This document shows, in pieces, positions 22,811 to 35,300 of a stretch of DNA of 64,000 nucleotides. The position numbers and the translations under genes were made by a program. The notes under the pieces were generated by a model. It saw nothing but the letters and a program-made list of their open reading frames with translations, made no database searches and was not told the origin of the DNA. Each line of letters begins with the position of its first letter. Position 1 is the first letter of the stretch. The stretch is from Halichondria panicea (lineage: Eukaryota > Porifera > Demospongiae > Suberitida > Halichondriidae), in NCBI RefSeq assembly GCF_963675165.1, contig NC_087385.1, positions 3,596,501 to 3,660,500 of the forward strand, written 5' to 3'.

Positions 22811-22999
22811 AACTTTACTGTGTATACTGCAGAGTCTTACGTCTGGCATTTAGGGGTTGAAGGGGTGTCAGAGAGTAGAACAGGAGAACCCTGATTCAGT
22901 AACTTTACTGTGTAGATCTATACTGAAGAGTCTTATGCCTGGCATTTAGGGTGTCAGATCAGAGAGTAGAACAGGAGAGCCAGAACCCTGATTGCAGCA
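22811..22999. repeat. Imperfect tandem duplication upstream of the first TRAF gene
   Basis: Two copies of roughly 85-95 bp, both with AACTTTACTGTGTA at the start and GAGAGTAGAACAGGAGA near the end, lie just 5' of the TRAF start codon. They probably duplicate promoter or 5' UTR sequence. Confidence 0.75.
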
Positions 23000-23955
23000 T
23001 ACATGTACTATACTATAAACAGCTACCGTACCCACAAGAAAATCATCGCAGATTTCACATGCTCGAGAGCGCTCGTGCCGCCATACGCTCGTGGATGTGC
23101 TTTATTATACGACGGAGAAGTCCGGTATTTTCCCAGGGTATTATTTTCCTCGTGTCATGTCGAGTCATCAATAAAATTATGTCAAATCAGTCGATCGAAC
23201 AATAACACAATTACAAGGGAAGAATCCAGTTACACAGGTACAGTACCGGTCCCATGAATGGTATTGCTAGACCTACCATGTGTGTGATGTGACATTTATG
23301 TATTATATATTTTCCCCTTGGGCCTTGGTAATCTAAATAAGGCCCCTAATTATGCGCCACCTCGGACGTACGTTTCTCCTATATGTATAGCACCATATAA
23401 AGTCACTTGCCAGCTATTTATTGTTTATACACTTAGCCTCGTAAACTAAAAGACAGTGCCTTTAATACTTTGTTTCAGATCAACCCCATGCCCATTTAAT
23501 ATAGTCTCGCAAGGCCTGGCTTGCGAGGCTATATACCCATGCCACAATAACTGATTGATGTACTAAATCTAGCAGCCTTCTCAGACCCTTATTGATATTT
23601 TGTTATAGCATGAGTCATGGCAATTCCATGTGTCTGTGTCTTTTTTGATAATAAATATAAATATATAGGCCTACTTATTATACTTTGTCAAACAGTCAGT
23701 TTCGCTAGTAAAATAAATCAAGCACTGCAATCATCAGCCTGTGGTTTACCTATATTATTATACCCGTGCGTGCATTCCCTGTACATCAGTGCCTAGAATG
23801 TGTATATAGAAGCTTCAAGTGCTGTCTTGCTACCTGTTCTTTCTGCCTAAAAACTGCTACATGTACATACGAAAGAGCTTTCAAAGTCTATGTAGATAGT
23901 TTGTTTCGCCTTTTTTTGTGACATAACAGTACCTGATTGCCATTTCTAGAGTCTA

Positions 23956-25460
23956 ACTAGAGCACTAAAGTGCAAACCCTCGGCTGGTGACATGATTATA
24001 AAGAAACCAGAAATATAATGCAGTGCATATAGTGATGTTGTATCATGTATGACTTGCACAGCAACTCAGGAGCAATAAAACTAAACCAGACTGGAGAACA
24101 TTTGAGAACAGGTAGTGGTACTATAGATATATATTATGCACTGTGGATTAGAATCACAGCAAAGAAGCCTGGAGTCTCAGAGAAGTATGGCTCCAGGTTC
24201 TGCATGGAGTAGGATAGTCAGCTAAAGCAGCAGGAGCTATAATTCAAGCTTTCTACTTTAGTGACCCTGTTCCATTGTTCCTGGTATATACAGCTTTCTA
24301 CTTTAGTGACCCTGTTCCATCGTTCTTGGTACAGGATCACTTCAGTTATAAGTAACGCATGTGCAAGTTCTGTTCAAGCTACATTTTGCTCGCTTTTATT
24401 AGACAACGAAGCTTTAACACCGAAAGCTGCCACTATTAGAAGTACTGACTTGTTGTGTGGAGGCTACCCATGCTGTAAACGCAGTGCTAGAGCATCCAGG
24501 TAAGCAGACCCAGTCACAAGCTTCTTAGCTTTTGCTTGTTTTTATTTGACAACGAAGGTTTAACATGAAATTCTGCCACTATTAAAATTAATAACTTGTT
24601 GTATGAAGGCTATCCATGCTGTAAACGCAGTGCCATGGCATTGCAGGTGAGTAGACTCACACATTACAAACAAACAAACAGACCAACGGACTACTATACC
24701 CGTGGCCGCCCACGCGCGCCTCGGGTAATGATAAAGGTTACAGAGAGACCAGCGTAGGTTTGACATCCGCAAGGAACAGAAAGTGTTAGATGCACCATAT
24801 TCTTTCAAGGCAACCTTCCTGATGCTGAAAAATTCGTCATCAGGATCGTCAGGAAGGAAATTGATCCACATACATTAAACCCTTGGAGCAACAGGTAATA
24901 ACAGTGTTATGGAAGAGGAGCTTAAAGAAACAGAAGTCAAAAGTGCACAATGGCTGCTGCATGCTTCTGGCAATACAGCTAAAAGTGGCAGATTTCGCTG
25001 TTAAAGCTTCGTTGTCGTATAAAAGCGGGCAAAAGCTAAGAAGCTTGAACTTTCACGTTGACAGCTAGCTAGCTAGCTAGCTAACTACATACGGCCTTTA
25101 TTCGAGGTACCCTACGTATTTACAGCTTGAATTGATCCCATACCGGGAATAATGGAAAAGGGTCACTACAATTGAAAGCTAGAATTGTTACTGGTTTGTT
25201 GTCTCTGTTCTGTTAGTAGCTGACTCTGGGATCCTACTCCAGGAACAATACTTTTCTGAGACTCCAGGCTTCTTTGCTGTGATCCTAGGACCTATATGTA
25301 GTCCACAGTGCATATCTCATGTACCACTCCAGTCTAGTTTATTTAGTTTTGATTACTCCTAAGTTCCTGTGCTCAGTCATACATCACTACATGCACGTCT
25401 GCATAAATTCTCTTCTGTAATCATGTCACCAGCCGAGGGTTTGCACTTTAGTGCTCTAGT
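23956..25460. mobile_element. Foldback-type element with long inverted repeats
   Basis: The left end (ACTAGAGCACTAAAGTGCAA) is repeated in reverse complement at the right end (to 25460). Further arm segments match: 24140-24330 with 25130-25320, and a TTAAAGCTTCGTTGTC segment near 25000 with its complement near 24400. Two direct sub-copies (about 24366-24505 and 24522-24660) lie inside. About 1.5 kb, with no transposase. It sits immediately 5' of the second TRAF gene. Confidence 0.75.
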
Positions 25461-25520
25461 TGTTAGTGATTCGTGTAACTAAATCAAATATTACTTTCTT
25501 TATTTTTCAGAGAGTCGTCA

Positions 25521-28500
25521 ATGTCATCTCTGAAGGGCTACAATACTCTTGACTGTCAGATACTCAACAAAGACAACCAGCCACTAGAGCCTGACTATCT
25601 CAAAAGATATTGTTGCGTGTATTGTCATTACATACTGAGGCAAGCCCTGCAGATTGAATGTGGGGACAGAATCTGTAAAGGTTGCATTCCCTTGAGGTAA
25701 GGAGTAATGGAAGATATCTTACGTACTACTACTAGTGTAGCTATGCCTCACACCTGATCAACCATGCATGAGGTACCGGTGTCTTAAGCCCTGTTTACAC
25801 CAGAATCTGGATTAGGTGTCGTGTAAACGGGGCTACCAGTATTATTATTGACTCACCAGTCACTCCTTATACACCAATGTTTTAGTGGCTCCCCAATAAC
25901 GTAAGTAGTATGTAAATTAGAAACTATGTTTCGATGTAACCATAATAAATAGTTGCATATACTCTGACTCAATCCCAGAAAATCATGGCATAGAAAATGT
26001 TGGCAGCATAATTAGGTAGATAAAACAATAAAGATAAAAAAGAACTATAAAAAGAAGAAAAAAGAACAATCCGTAAAAGATTGAGCAAATTTCTTTCAGG
26101 TCCTGCTTGAAGGTAAGCGGATTCAGAATACACGTATAAACACAGTACAAGTAAGAAGCTGCTACAAGAAAGATTAAAGAAGCACCAGAAGCTTCTAAAT
26201 GATGAGCACTAATACCAGAGCCCAAGCTCAGGCAGTGAAACATTCTGATGCTAACTAGTTAAGAAACCTAAGAAGAAGCAACAGTCCAATATAAATTATT
26301 ATGTGATGGTGAGACTGAAGCACAGTCCAGGAACTCTCATTGTGTAAATCAAAGCTCCAATCATTAATTTTGAATTGTGTATCAACAGAAACATGGCTAA
26401 CTGAGATAATTATTACCAATCAAGAGATTACACCAGACGGATCTACAGAAACGACAGAAGGTCACGTTGTGGGAGTAGTGATAATAGTATCAAAACACCT
26501 ACCGTCAAGACAATTATACTCACCTCCCTCTACGGGCTAACTAGTCGAAGTTGCAACGATTATAATTGTCTGTATTTATACCACTCTCACCATCATTATA
26601 TCAATCACACGCTTACCTCTCTTTCCAAATTTCGAACCAATATGGATCTTATTATTTCTTTCGATTCCCTTTTGATTGCCCTAACGATAACTGGTCTTCT
26701 ATCAGGTCCCTGTCTCCCACAGTCCAACTAAGCAGCCTATGCCACAAGCAATTAACTTTAAACTACAATCAAGCTAACTTTTGCAGTATAATTATTCTTC
26801 AAAAATCCACCCATCTCCTCAAGCCTCCCAAAATGTATATACTGCCTGGTCAGAACTGAAAACAGGAAAACAGCCATCACATCAACTATTAACAGATAAC
26901 TACCAATGTCAGGAGTTATCCACAACAGCCACTCTAACTGGTTCAACAAGGAAGTAAGCCGTAACGTGAAACCTTGACTCGCTCTCTGAAAAGGAAACTT
27001 ACTACTGCAAGCAAGCAAGCTATGTAAACTAGAACAACTACAAATTGATTACGACACATCAATTTAAGTTTAAACACGCTGATAACTCGATGGTCTCAAG
27101 GTAATAAACCTAGCACAGAGACTATCAGCCAACCCCAAAAACTGTTTTCTACATTTGACCGACCCCCGACCCCCCCCCCCCTCCCATCACAATCATCATT
27201 CTGGCTCAATTACCATATTTAAAAAGGTTCAGAATTACTAACTGAACCGGTAACTGACATCTTTATTGTGTGTGAGTCATACCTAAGTGGTCGTACCCAC
27301 TTTACAAGTTTTAACAGCTCATCATCCAGGCCTGTGATTTCTGGTGTACCACAGCGAAGTGCACTTAGACCTCTGCTTTTTCTGATCTATGCATGTGAAC
27401 AGTTCATACACTCCTGATGTAAATGAATGACGTACCGACATGTGGAGCCAACTCAAATATATATCTTTTCGTAAGATACAGCGTATGGACTCCTCTGAAA
27501 GCCAACATACCCTACAAACTGCACTTAACAACATCTCAACCTGTTGCTCTCAACAATGACAAATGCCAGTCCTGCACAGATGCCACAAAGTTGGAAACCA
27601 ACTTCAACCAGTGACCGAACAAAGAGATCTGGGAAGTGTTCTGCCAACCGCACTCTCATGGACCAAAAACTACAATGCAGTCTCTCCCAAATTTCTGCTG
27701 CTCAGCCCTGTCCTCACCGAAATACTTCTCTACTTAAGGATGGTTAGATCCCACTTCACGTACTGTTCTGAAGTGTGGCATCCAAACCTACTACAAGACA
27801 TAACTCGCCTCGAAAAACCCAACGTAAAGCCACCAAGTATAATTATACTGCAAAACTAGAATGAACTATGCAAAGATAAGACTTATCGTGCTCAAATTGC
27901 TATACCATTTACGATTGTTCTTTGTGAAACTGGGTTATGTCGGTAAGTTGTCAAACTTACCAACATAATTAACCCAGTATATCAAGTTTGCCAACCAGAA
28001 CGCTTCAGATAAAAAACCCGTTCACAACAAGCTTATCTATCATAATATTAAATTTTTTTAATCATTTTGATCCTCAATTTCCCTGTACTTTTCACTACCT
28101 ATGTCGTTGTAACTTACCAGAACTCACAGTGTTAAGGCAATCTGTCTCTGTTATGTCTTTCGGTTACCGGTATTCTTTCGATTATGTATTTTATCCCACT
28201 CAGAGGCATCATATTAGTGATGCCTGTCTATCAGTTACAACTTGTCAAGCCACACACTTTTTCTTTTTATATCATCACCTCACACAGTTACTGAAAGCTT
28301 GAATATAATATAACCTGCGGCTGCCTACACGCCTCCGGTTAATGAATAAGATTATCAAGTAATTTTCTACAGGTTATTCAACTGTCCTTTGTGTGGGGAT
28401 GAGATTGATCCTGAGAAGCCCAACCAGGTTAAGTGAATGGATGCTTCAGACCCACATCACCACTGTAGTTTAATAATATTCAATACACCCTAAAAATGTT

Positions 28501-31500
28501 GCTGTACGCTCAACTAAATTACTCAACAATGGTGTCCTAGGATAATTATGTATAATTGTATATATTGTTACAGTTTTTTAGTGACAGAAGTTGTCAGAAA
28601 GATGTTCTAGGCTTCACTGTCCTTTGCAAATGTCAAGAAAAGTTCAAGATTGGGGAATGGGAGGTATGTTTAATCCAGACGTTGTGTGAGTTAATTGTGT
28701 GGGGTGACATAATTGTACGTCCAGGGCAATCGCCTCCCTGTAAATTAGGATTCCCAGCAAATCGCATATCATTATTATACTCGAATTATGAAGCTATAAC
28801 ATGAAGGTCATGCAACTCTCATTATATAATTATACACAGTGTACTCAAAATTCATGTAAGAGGCGGGATATATGCTATAAAAGAATTCGGTGTACTCATG
28901 CGTCACTAAAAAATAGCTGCTGTATGAAATCTGAGAATTGTATGTGGCATTACATATAAAACAGGGTTTTTCATCGTTGGTTTTATCTCTCTCTCTCTAT
29001 TTTGTGTATCTGCATGAGTAAAACTACAATAGCGCACTTCTGTTACATTCTACAGTTGCACAGCGAAATTTGTGAGGAGATACAGAAAGTGACACCTAAA
29101 CCTGCAGTAGCAAATGTAAGTTGAATGTAGCAGTAGTTTACAGATGAGTGGACTAGTCGTACCTGTCTTAGGTATACCAAGAGTTCCTTGGTTATACTTG
29201 TGTAGTCTACTAGTTGTTACCATTTTACTTCGATATTTACATATCATTTTATAAAAATTTATTTCCAAGGTCCTGCCTCAAGATGTAGCTCAACTCGAAA
29301 ATGGATTGAAGCAAACACAAACTGAACTGTCGGAGCAAAAGAAACAGGTCTGTGCCAGATTGTTGGACTAGAAAACTTGTGTATAATTATTACAAAGACA
29401 ACATGACCATGCAGTGTTACTGTAACAGTAGTTACCAGTATAGCACAGTGTTACAGTAGTGGCTAGTGCATGGAGCAGGTGTTACATTGGTTAAAGCAGT
29501 GACAGTGTGACCGGCGTTACAGTAGTTACCATAATGCTCGTCAAATATACCCGCTATAAGCTATATGGTACTACTTGTCAATGCTCGTAATTATTACTGG
29601 CTATCGATATCGTGGAGCAGGTAGTTGGTGAAAAAGTTTCTACCCATTCGTATGAAATACCCCATTTAAAGATTTCGTATATTAAAATATTCGTACAGCT
29701 CAGGATAGTGACGTTGAATCTATTGCGGTAGAATAATTTCGTATTTTGCTCTTCAATACAAAATATCCGAAAATTTCCACCGTACGAAATAACCCGCTAT
29801 ATAGTATAAAAAACTGATTGGCTAGTGGAAGTATTTTATCCAACTCAATCTCACTTATTAGTTCACTCAGAAAATTATGTAGCTAGGATGAGTAGTACAG
29901 TGATCAAATTGTTGCTAATGACCTAAAAATAATGCTTATAGACACTGTTCAAAAAGTGTCACGTGATAATTATTATGAGTGAGGGTATTTCTAAACTTCC
30001 TAAACAGTGTCTAACTATACTGTATAGTGCGAAATTTTCGAGGCACTTATAATTATTTCGTGGAGCATTTCGTTGCATAATGATTGCTAACCCACAAAAT
30101 CCGCGAAAATTAAGTCCCTCGAAAAGTTCGCGCTATACGGTATTATTTACATACGACATGCATGAGTGTATATATATTCAGCAGAAATATGGCTTAGTCC
30201 CTGCTAAACACTGAGCTAAAGTCACTTTTGCATGTAACACCTAAATAACCTAGAAAAGCTGTAAAGCTGCATTGTTTCAGCAACAATCACAGTTTATCAT
30301 TTTCCACCGAGGCATCAGCACCTCACAGTACTTTCTGTTATTGGTAATGATAATTGATGGAATACATCCATGATATTAGTGCAGCCTTACCATTATAATT
30401 ATGTCTTGGAATATAGGGTAAAGCTGACAGTGCATGTGTGCATGTTTGTGTCTGTGTGTTCCAGTGCTCAACGATTGCTAAGCCTATAGCCTTGGATTTT
30501 GATTTGTGGATAATTGCTTACATTTGAAGGCTGTTGCAGTTAGTGTTTTCAGAATGGTGCAGAAAAACCTGCTCATACAAAGTTTTTATTCGACTTATTT
30601 ATTAGCCTCGCAGTTTCTAGGTATTTTATGCAATAGTGAAAATATCTGCAAGCTGCACGTACTGCATGCATGCAATGTAAAAGCAGTACTCATTATTGTG
30701 AAATTTGTAGATCTACCCCAGAGGAAGTCGGGACCACTTGACCTTTCACCTAATTACCTCTAATACATTTGAACATTCATCGACGCATTTAGTACCGCGG
30801 TGCTTAAACGTTACTATACATAGGTACAATGTATGTATACATTGTACCTACAAACTCCAGTATACTGGAGTTTGCAGAATCTTTGCAACACACCCATAAA
30901 AGCGTGGAGCGTTAAGCGTTCCTTATATGAAATATGTGTACACTGTGGTCTCAATGTAGAGCATAATTATAAGAAATGCACAATGCTCAAAACTTTTATT
31001 TATGTGTTGCAAAGATTTATGTGTTGCAAAGATTCTGCAAACTTCGGTTATAGTGCTGCAAGTTGATTGGCAATTTTTAAGTGATAATTATGAACTATAT
31101 ATGAATGTAAATTTTGTATAGGTTAATAGGTGCACCAAAAAGCTTGAATCGTTAGAGAAAGAAGTGCGCCAGCTCAGACTGTTGACTGACGAGGTACGAA
31201 GGGGTGTGGCAGCTTATGGGATTGCCCCCAGTCCAGGAAGCTCTTCAAGAACAGCAGCTGATGGAGAGCCTGCCGTGGTGAGCACTGTTGGTGTGTGCAC
31301 AAAAGTGTGTGTCATCTATCTAATCATAATTATATTTGTCTATAGCATATCCATATTTTTATTTTTTATCTAGAGCTATAATTATGCTAGTTGTTCAATG
31401 TCTTTAATAAATTTGTTTGCACATGCACCACTGTTTACAGAACTCCCGAGTACTGGACCAAATTCGAGAGACAGTCACGCAACTTGTGTCAGACATCGAA

Positions 31501-32118
31501 CAACAAAAGGGCACCTTAAGACAGCTAAATACATCAGTTGATCACTTCACACAGACTTTCCCACGAATGGAGACAGTTTTAGAAGAGTTGAATCTTAAAA
31601 TCGAAATCCTTGAAGTTAAGTCAACAAGTGGCGTGTACATATGGAAAGTGAACGACCTGGCAAGAAGAGCGCGAGAGGCAAGGATTGGTCGAACGGTGTC
31701 ACTCTACAGCCCTCCGTTCTATACTAGTCCACATGGATATCGTCTTTGCCTCAGGGCATATCTCTTTGGGGATGGTTCGGGGAAAGGTACCCATATATCA
31801 CTTTTTATCGTTGTGATGAAATCTGAGTACGATGATTTGCTTGCGTGGCCATTTCAACACAAAGTCACACTTACTCTAATCAATCAGGATCATCCGTTGA
31901 CCCCTGAACGATCAACCACACACCGATTTATTCCAAATGCTGATAGCTCAAGTTTCAAGAAGCCTGTCGACACATTTAATGTTGCTTCTGGTTTCCCCGA
32001 ATTTGCTCCTCTCTCTGTTATTACTGATCAAGCATTTTGTCACAACGATACTCTGTACTTTAGAATTAAGCTGGAAACCCCTGAAGCTGTTACTGGTCCA
32101 GATGAGCTGAAAGACTAA
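25521..32118 (+). CDS. Second TRAF family adaptor, short form
   Basis: TRAF-like adaptor on the opposite strand to the first. Exons: 25521-25696, 28373-28427, 28574-28663, 29056-29115, 29270-29347, 31122-31277, 31441-32118; 430 residues from the first visible ATG. All joins are in phase. RING-like: C32, C35, C47, C52, C55, C63 and C66, with Asp49 where histidine is expected (CGDRIC). Only one degenerate TRAF zinc finger follows (CKCQEKFKIGEWELH). Then comes a coiled coil (residues 135-265) and a complete MATH domain about 269-430 (GVYIWKVNDLARR, YSPPFYTSPHGYR, HISLFIVVMKSE). The MATH domain is clearly paralogous to that of the neighbouring TRAF. The first intron holds a decayed LINE. Extra 5' exons cannot be excluded. 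Confidence 0.9.
26340..27860 (+). pseudogene. Decayed non-LTR retrotransposon (LINE) with endonuclease and RT remnants
   Basis: Broken frames keep recognisable pieces. An endonuclease-like TETWL...VVGVVIIVSKHLPS lies near 26391-26520. Reverse-transcriptase pieces are VISGVPQRSALRPLLFLIYA near 27338-27397 (family core [20 protein letters not shown]) and, further on, RSHFTYCSEVWHP near 27743-27790 (family: SHLDYCSxVWxP). Stops and frameshifts interrupt every domain. It lies within the first intron of the second TRAF gene, in the same orientation. It is CR1/L2/jockey-type by motif, and the clade is uncertain. Confidence 0.75.
28428..31440 (+). other. Introns of the second TRAF gene between small exons
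   Basis: Apart from the listed exons, this stretch holds the palindromic element at 30019-30142, degenerate repeats near 29540-29815 ending in CCCGCTATA, and a copy of the interspersed repeat also seen at 13790-13990 (near 30450-30560). No extra exon is convincing. Confidence 0.5.
30019..30142. mobile_element. Palindromic CCGTATAGCG-family MITE
   Basis: CTGTATAGTGCGAAATTTTC on the left pairs with GTTCGCGCTATACGG on the right; 124 bp, non-coding. Same family as 52476-52653. Confidence 0.75.
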
Positions 32119-32187
32119 TTCTACTATAATTTATATAGCTGCAGTACTGTGCAATAGAACATTTTGGTTTATTTAGTTGCAGGACAT

Positions 32188-32263
32188 ATAATTGTTGTGT
32201 TATTTGCACTCAAGTTTACGATTAGATAATTGTTGTGTTATTTGCACTCAAGTTTACGATTTA
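32188..32263. repeat. Tandem repeat in the 3' flank of the second TRAF gene
   Basis: Two copies of ATAATTGTTGTGTTATTTGC plus the following 16 bases, almost identical, within the 240-bp convergent spacer. Confidence 0.85.
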
Positions 32264-32344
32264 TAGATTATTAATGTAATTCCCAATGTGCAACCAACAA
32301 GTGAACAGTATAAAATACATAATAACTATACATGTATATAGATC

Positions 32345-32359
32345 AATAAATAATTTATT
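32345..32359. promoter_or_regulatory. Two-sided poly(A) signal between converging genes
   Basis: AATAAATAATTTATT provides AATAAA on the + strand (32345-32350, for the TRAF gene) and AATAAA on the - strand (32359-32354, overlapping the stop codon of the DOK-like gene). The TRAF transcript probably ends inside the neighbouring gene's coding end. Confidence 0.5.
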
Positions 32360-35300
32360 ATAAATGTGTCACTCCTACTTCTATTCCACGGTACAACATA
32401 GTAAAAGTGGATTTGCTCAAATGCCGACTGTCTTTCAGCTCCAGAGATCCACCCAGTTCACCATCTGATGTGCTCAGGTGTGACAAACTCGGTAAATTTG
32501 TTTTAGTTGTGAGCATATTCTGCTGCTTGCGAGGTTTTGGGACAGGTGGCTTTCTTGGTAGCGATCGACTCTTCAACTGAGGCGTGGATATGTGGGGTGT
32601 CAATGCGGTAGTTCGTTCTTCTTTGGGTTGAAAGGTTACATGTTTTGGTGAGAGTGGTGTGTTCGGACCCTCTGAGGAGACAATAAAAACATGTGCTGTG
32701 GCATCACTTCTTTTTATTTGTTCTCTTCTCGAAATTCCATTCTCAGGGTTGTTTTCATTGCCCTTAGATGTTTCAGGTACATCAAAGCTTGAGGAAGACA
32801 TTGTATTCCTTCTAGGATGAGGGTGAGGCTTTCTTTGTTGAGGATTGTGTGTCGGATTACACTGTTCACTAGGGGACAAAGCCTTAGCAATGCCACTGTT
32901 GTTGATGTTCATTTCAGACGTGGTGGAGTAGCTTGTATCCAAGTTTCTGTACTTAGAAGTAGTACTATTTGTGGGAACAGAGACGCTTGAATGAAGAGAC
33001 TTTTCCTCACAAATGCTGAAAACGTCGTCATATAAACAATCAACACTAGAGTGTAAACCAGACGACAGCGTGCTCATCATCTGTTTGATAATGATATCGT
33101 TTTCGTAGTGACACTCCCCTTCTTCAGGCAAGAACGCGCTGTCATTGTTGTCTGACAAGGGACTGTCAGTTTTGGAAAAATCTCGAAGAAACTCCGACTC
33201 TGTTACATAGGACGGTGAGATTGGGTTCTCAAATTCTCGAAATGAAGTAGTCGAAGACGGTGGAGTTGGAATGATGTATACATCACTTGTGTCGGATACT
33301 TGACTAGCACGTTTCATTGAGGCAGACTTGATACCAGCTACTGTTTGATTCCCATACATCGAGATCCAATGTTTATACTGAGATTCACCTCTGCCCGTAA
33401 ATGTGGAAAGTTCAGAATCACTACTGGTGCGTTTGATACTCCGTTTATGCAGAGCTGGTCGAGCCTTTGGGAACAGGGTCGTTATGGAGTAGTTGGCAGG
33501 TTTGGCGGCTAGTCCTGTTTCACTGGTACTCTGTGTGAGTCTGGTGGGGGGGATTGTCAGGACTTGAGACGAAATGGGCAGCTGAGGGTGTGTGGCTTCA
33601 GCTGTATGATGTATGCATGTGGTAACAATTTTAGTGGAGAATCAAGCAGCAACTATATGAACTTATCATTACAACTGTACACGCTGATGTACAACTCACC
33701 AACAGTGGCACAGGGAGTTACTGCATGAAGCGGAGGCAATTGATGGACTAGCTGACCACCCAGAGCAGTTGAAATGAATCGTTCCTGCTTGAGATTGTAC
33801 GTTGGATGTGGTGGTACCTCAGGGGGAGGTGTAGGAGCTTTTCTTTTGTTAGCCTCCTCCCTCAAGAATCGTGCCCCGTGTTGAGAAGGTTGTGCTTCTA
33901 CATTGATCACCTTCGAAAAGGTACCTCCCCTTGTAGACGTAGATTCCATAATGAAGTTCGATCGAGACAATACCTTAGGACTGTTGCTAGGAGGCTGTTT
34001 GGGATTGGCTCTGATACCCCTGGGGGGTAATGGTAGTTGTTTTTTGAATAGCAATCCTCCGTTCTCCTGAGGCGGTAAGTTTCCCATAATATTGCGTTCG
34101 AATTGAACTTCCCCCGAGTCTGTGATTATGATGCGGCTGCTAATTTGATATGGTCCTTCATAGTGACTACGACTTTGATGGTACATGTGAGGTTGGTACT
34201 TTAGATATGGCTGGGCACTGGCTGGAATTGAGCTCTCATGATTCAATCGAGGAATTGTTCTTGGGGGTACATACAAGTGGAAATCATTCAAAGTCTTCTT
34301 GCTAACGGGGACATTCAGGGTGCCGTCTGTTTGGGTATGAATTTCAATAGAATCTCTGCTAAAGGACCCAGTTCCAGAGTCAGTTGATTCATCCCAAAAC
34401 TTCACAGGATATGCTGGGTTGATGGTTCCCATCGATGGTGAGTTGAACATACCAAGTGTAGGTTTGGAATCATGGGAGTTTTCTGGAGAGAGGTGTGGAG
34501 GTTGTGTGTCGTCTTCCGTGTAAGGCGGAGGAAGGGGAGGGGCTGGGATGTCCGGTTGCTTGATGTACCCACACTGGTGTGGAACTGTATAAATTTTCAA
34601 TCCATTTTCGAATTGTGGTCTGTCTCGGATTCTAGCCTCTCTCAACAAGAACTGCATGCAATCGTTGATAAACTTCTTCTCCATTATGAATGTGATTCGA
34701 ACACTTTGCCCTTCTCGAATACATGATGGACAAATCTCCATTCTGATTCCGACATCTGATTCCATGAATGCCTTGACACGATTCAAGTCCCATGCGTTGA
34801 GATTAATGTCATTGATAGGAGAGGCTAACACAAGGACACGATCCAACTGACCAACTCGGTGAGCTGGAAGATTAACGCCAATGCTGTACAGGAGGGCGTG
34901 GTCTAGTCCACTAGACGTATGGACTCGGACATGGAAAATGTGACCTGTGTATGTGTGGTTTGGGGGAGCATAATATACTTAGTACCTAAAACCACTGCAA
35001 CGCCCAAGTAGTTTTACTGGGTCGTTATATTAAGTAGCTAGTGATAAAACGAATTGTAACTACTTCTTTTGGATACATTGTAGTGTTAAAAGTCATGAAT
35101 GTGTTAATTCAAGCAGTCATTCTGCAGATGCATGGTCCCACTGTAAACCCTCCCTCCCCCCGGACTATTTACAGAAATAAACGGCCCCAGTGTACATTAA
35201 ATTGTCCCAAGACCCTAAAACTAATCCTAACTGGGTCCAGAAAGACAGTCAATGGGAACTTAAAATTCTGTAGATGATTTCAGAGGTATCAGCTATTGCA

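Larger units (their letters stand above)
22798..25520. other. Intergenic region between the divergent TRAF genes
   Basis: 2.7 kb containing the promoter-proximal duplication, a GAGGCTATA hairpin near 23502-23532 and the foldback element at 23956-25460. No convincing coding sequence; the short ORFs lie in repeat arms. Confidence 0.6.

Noticed and set aside
32714-32896. 60-residue ORF inside the DOK-like tail
   Set aside because: Other frame of the same strand inside a long supported coding exon.
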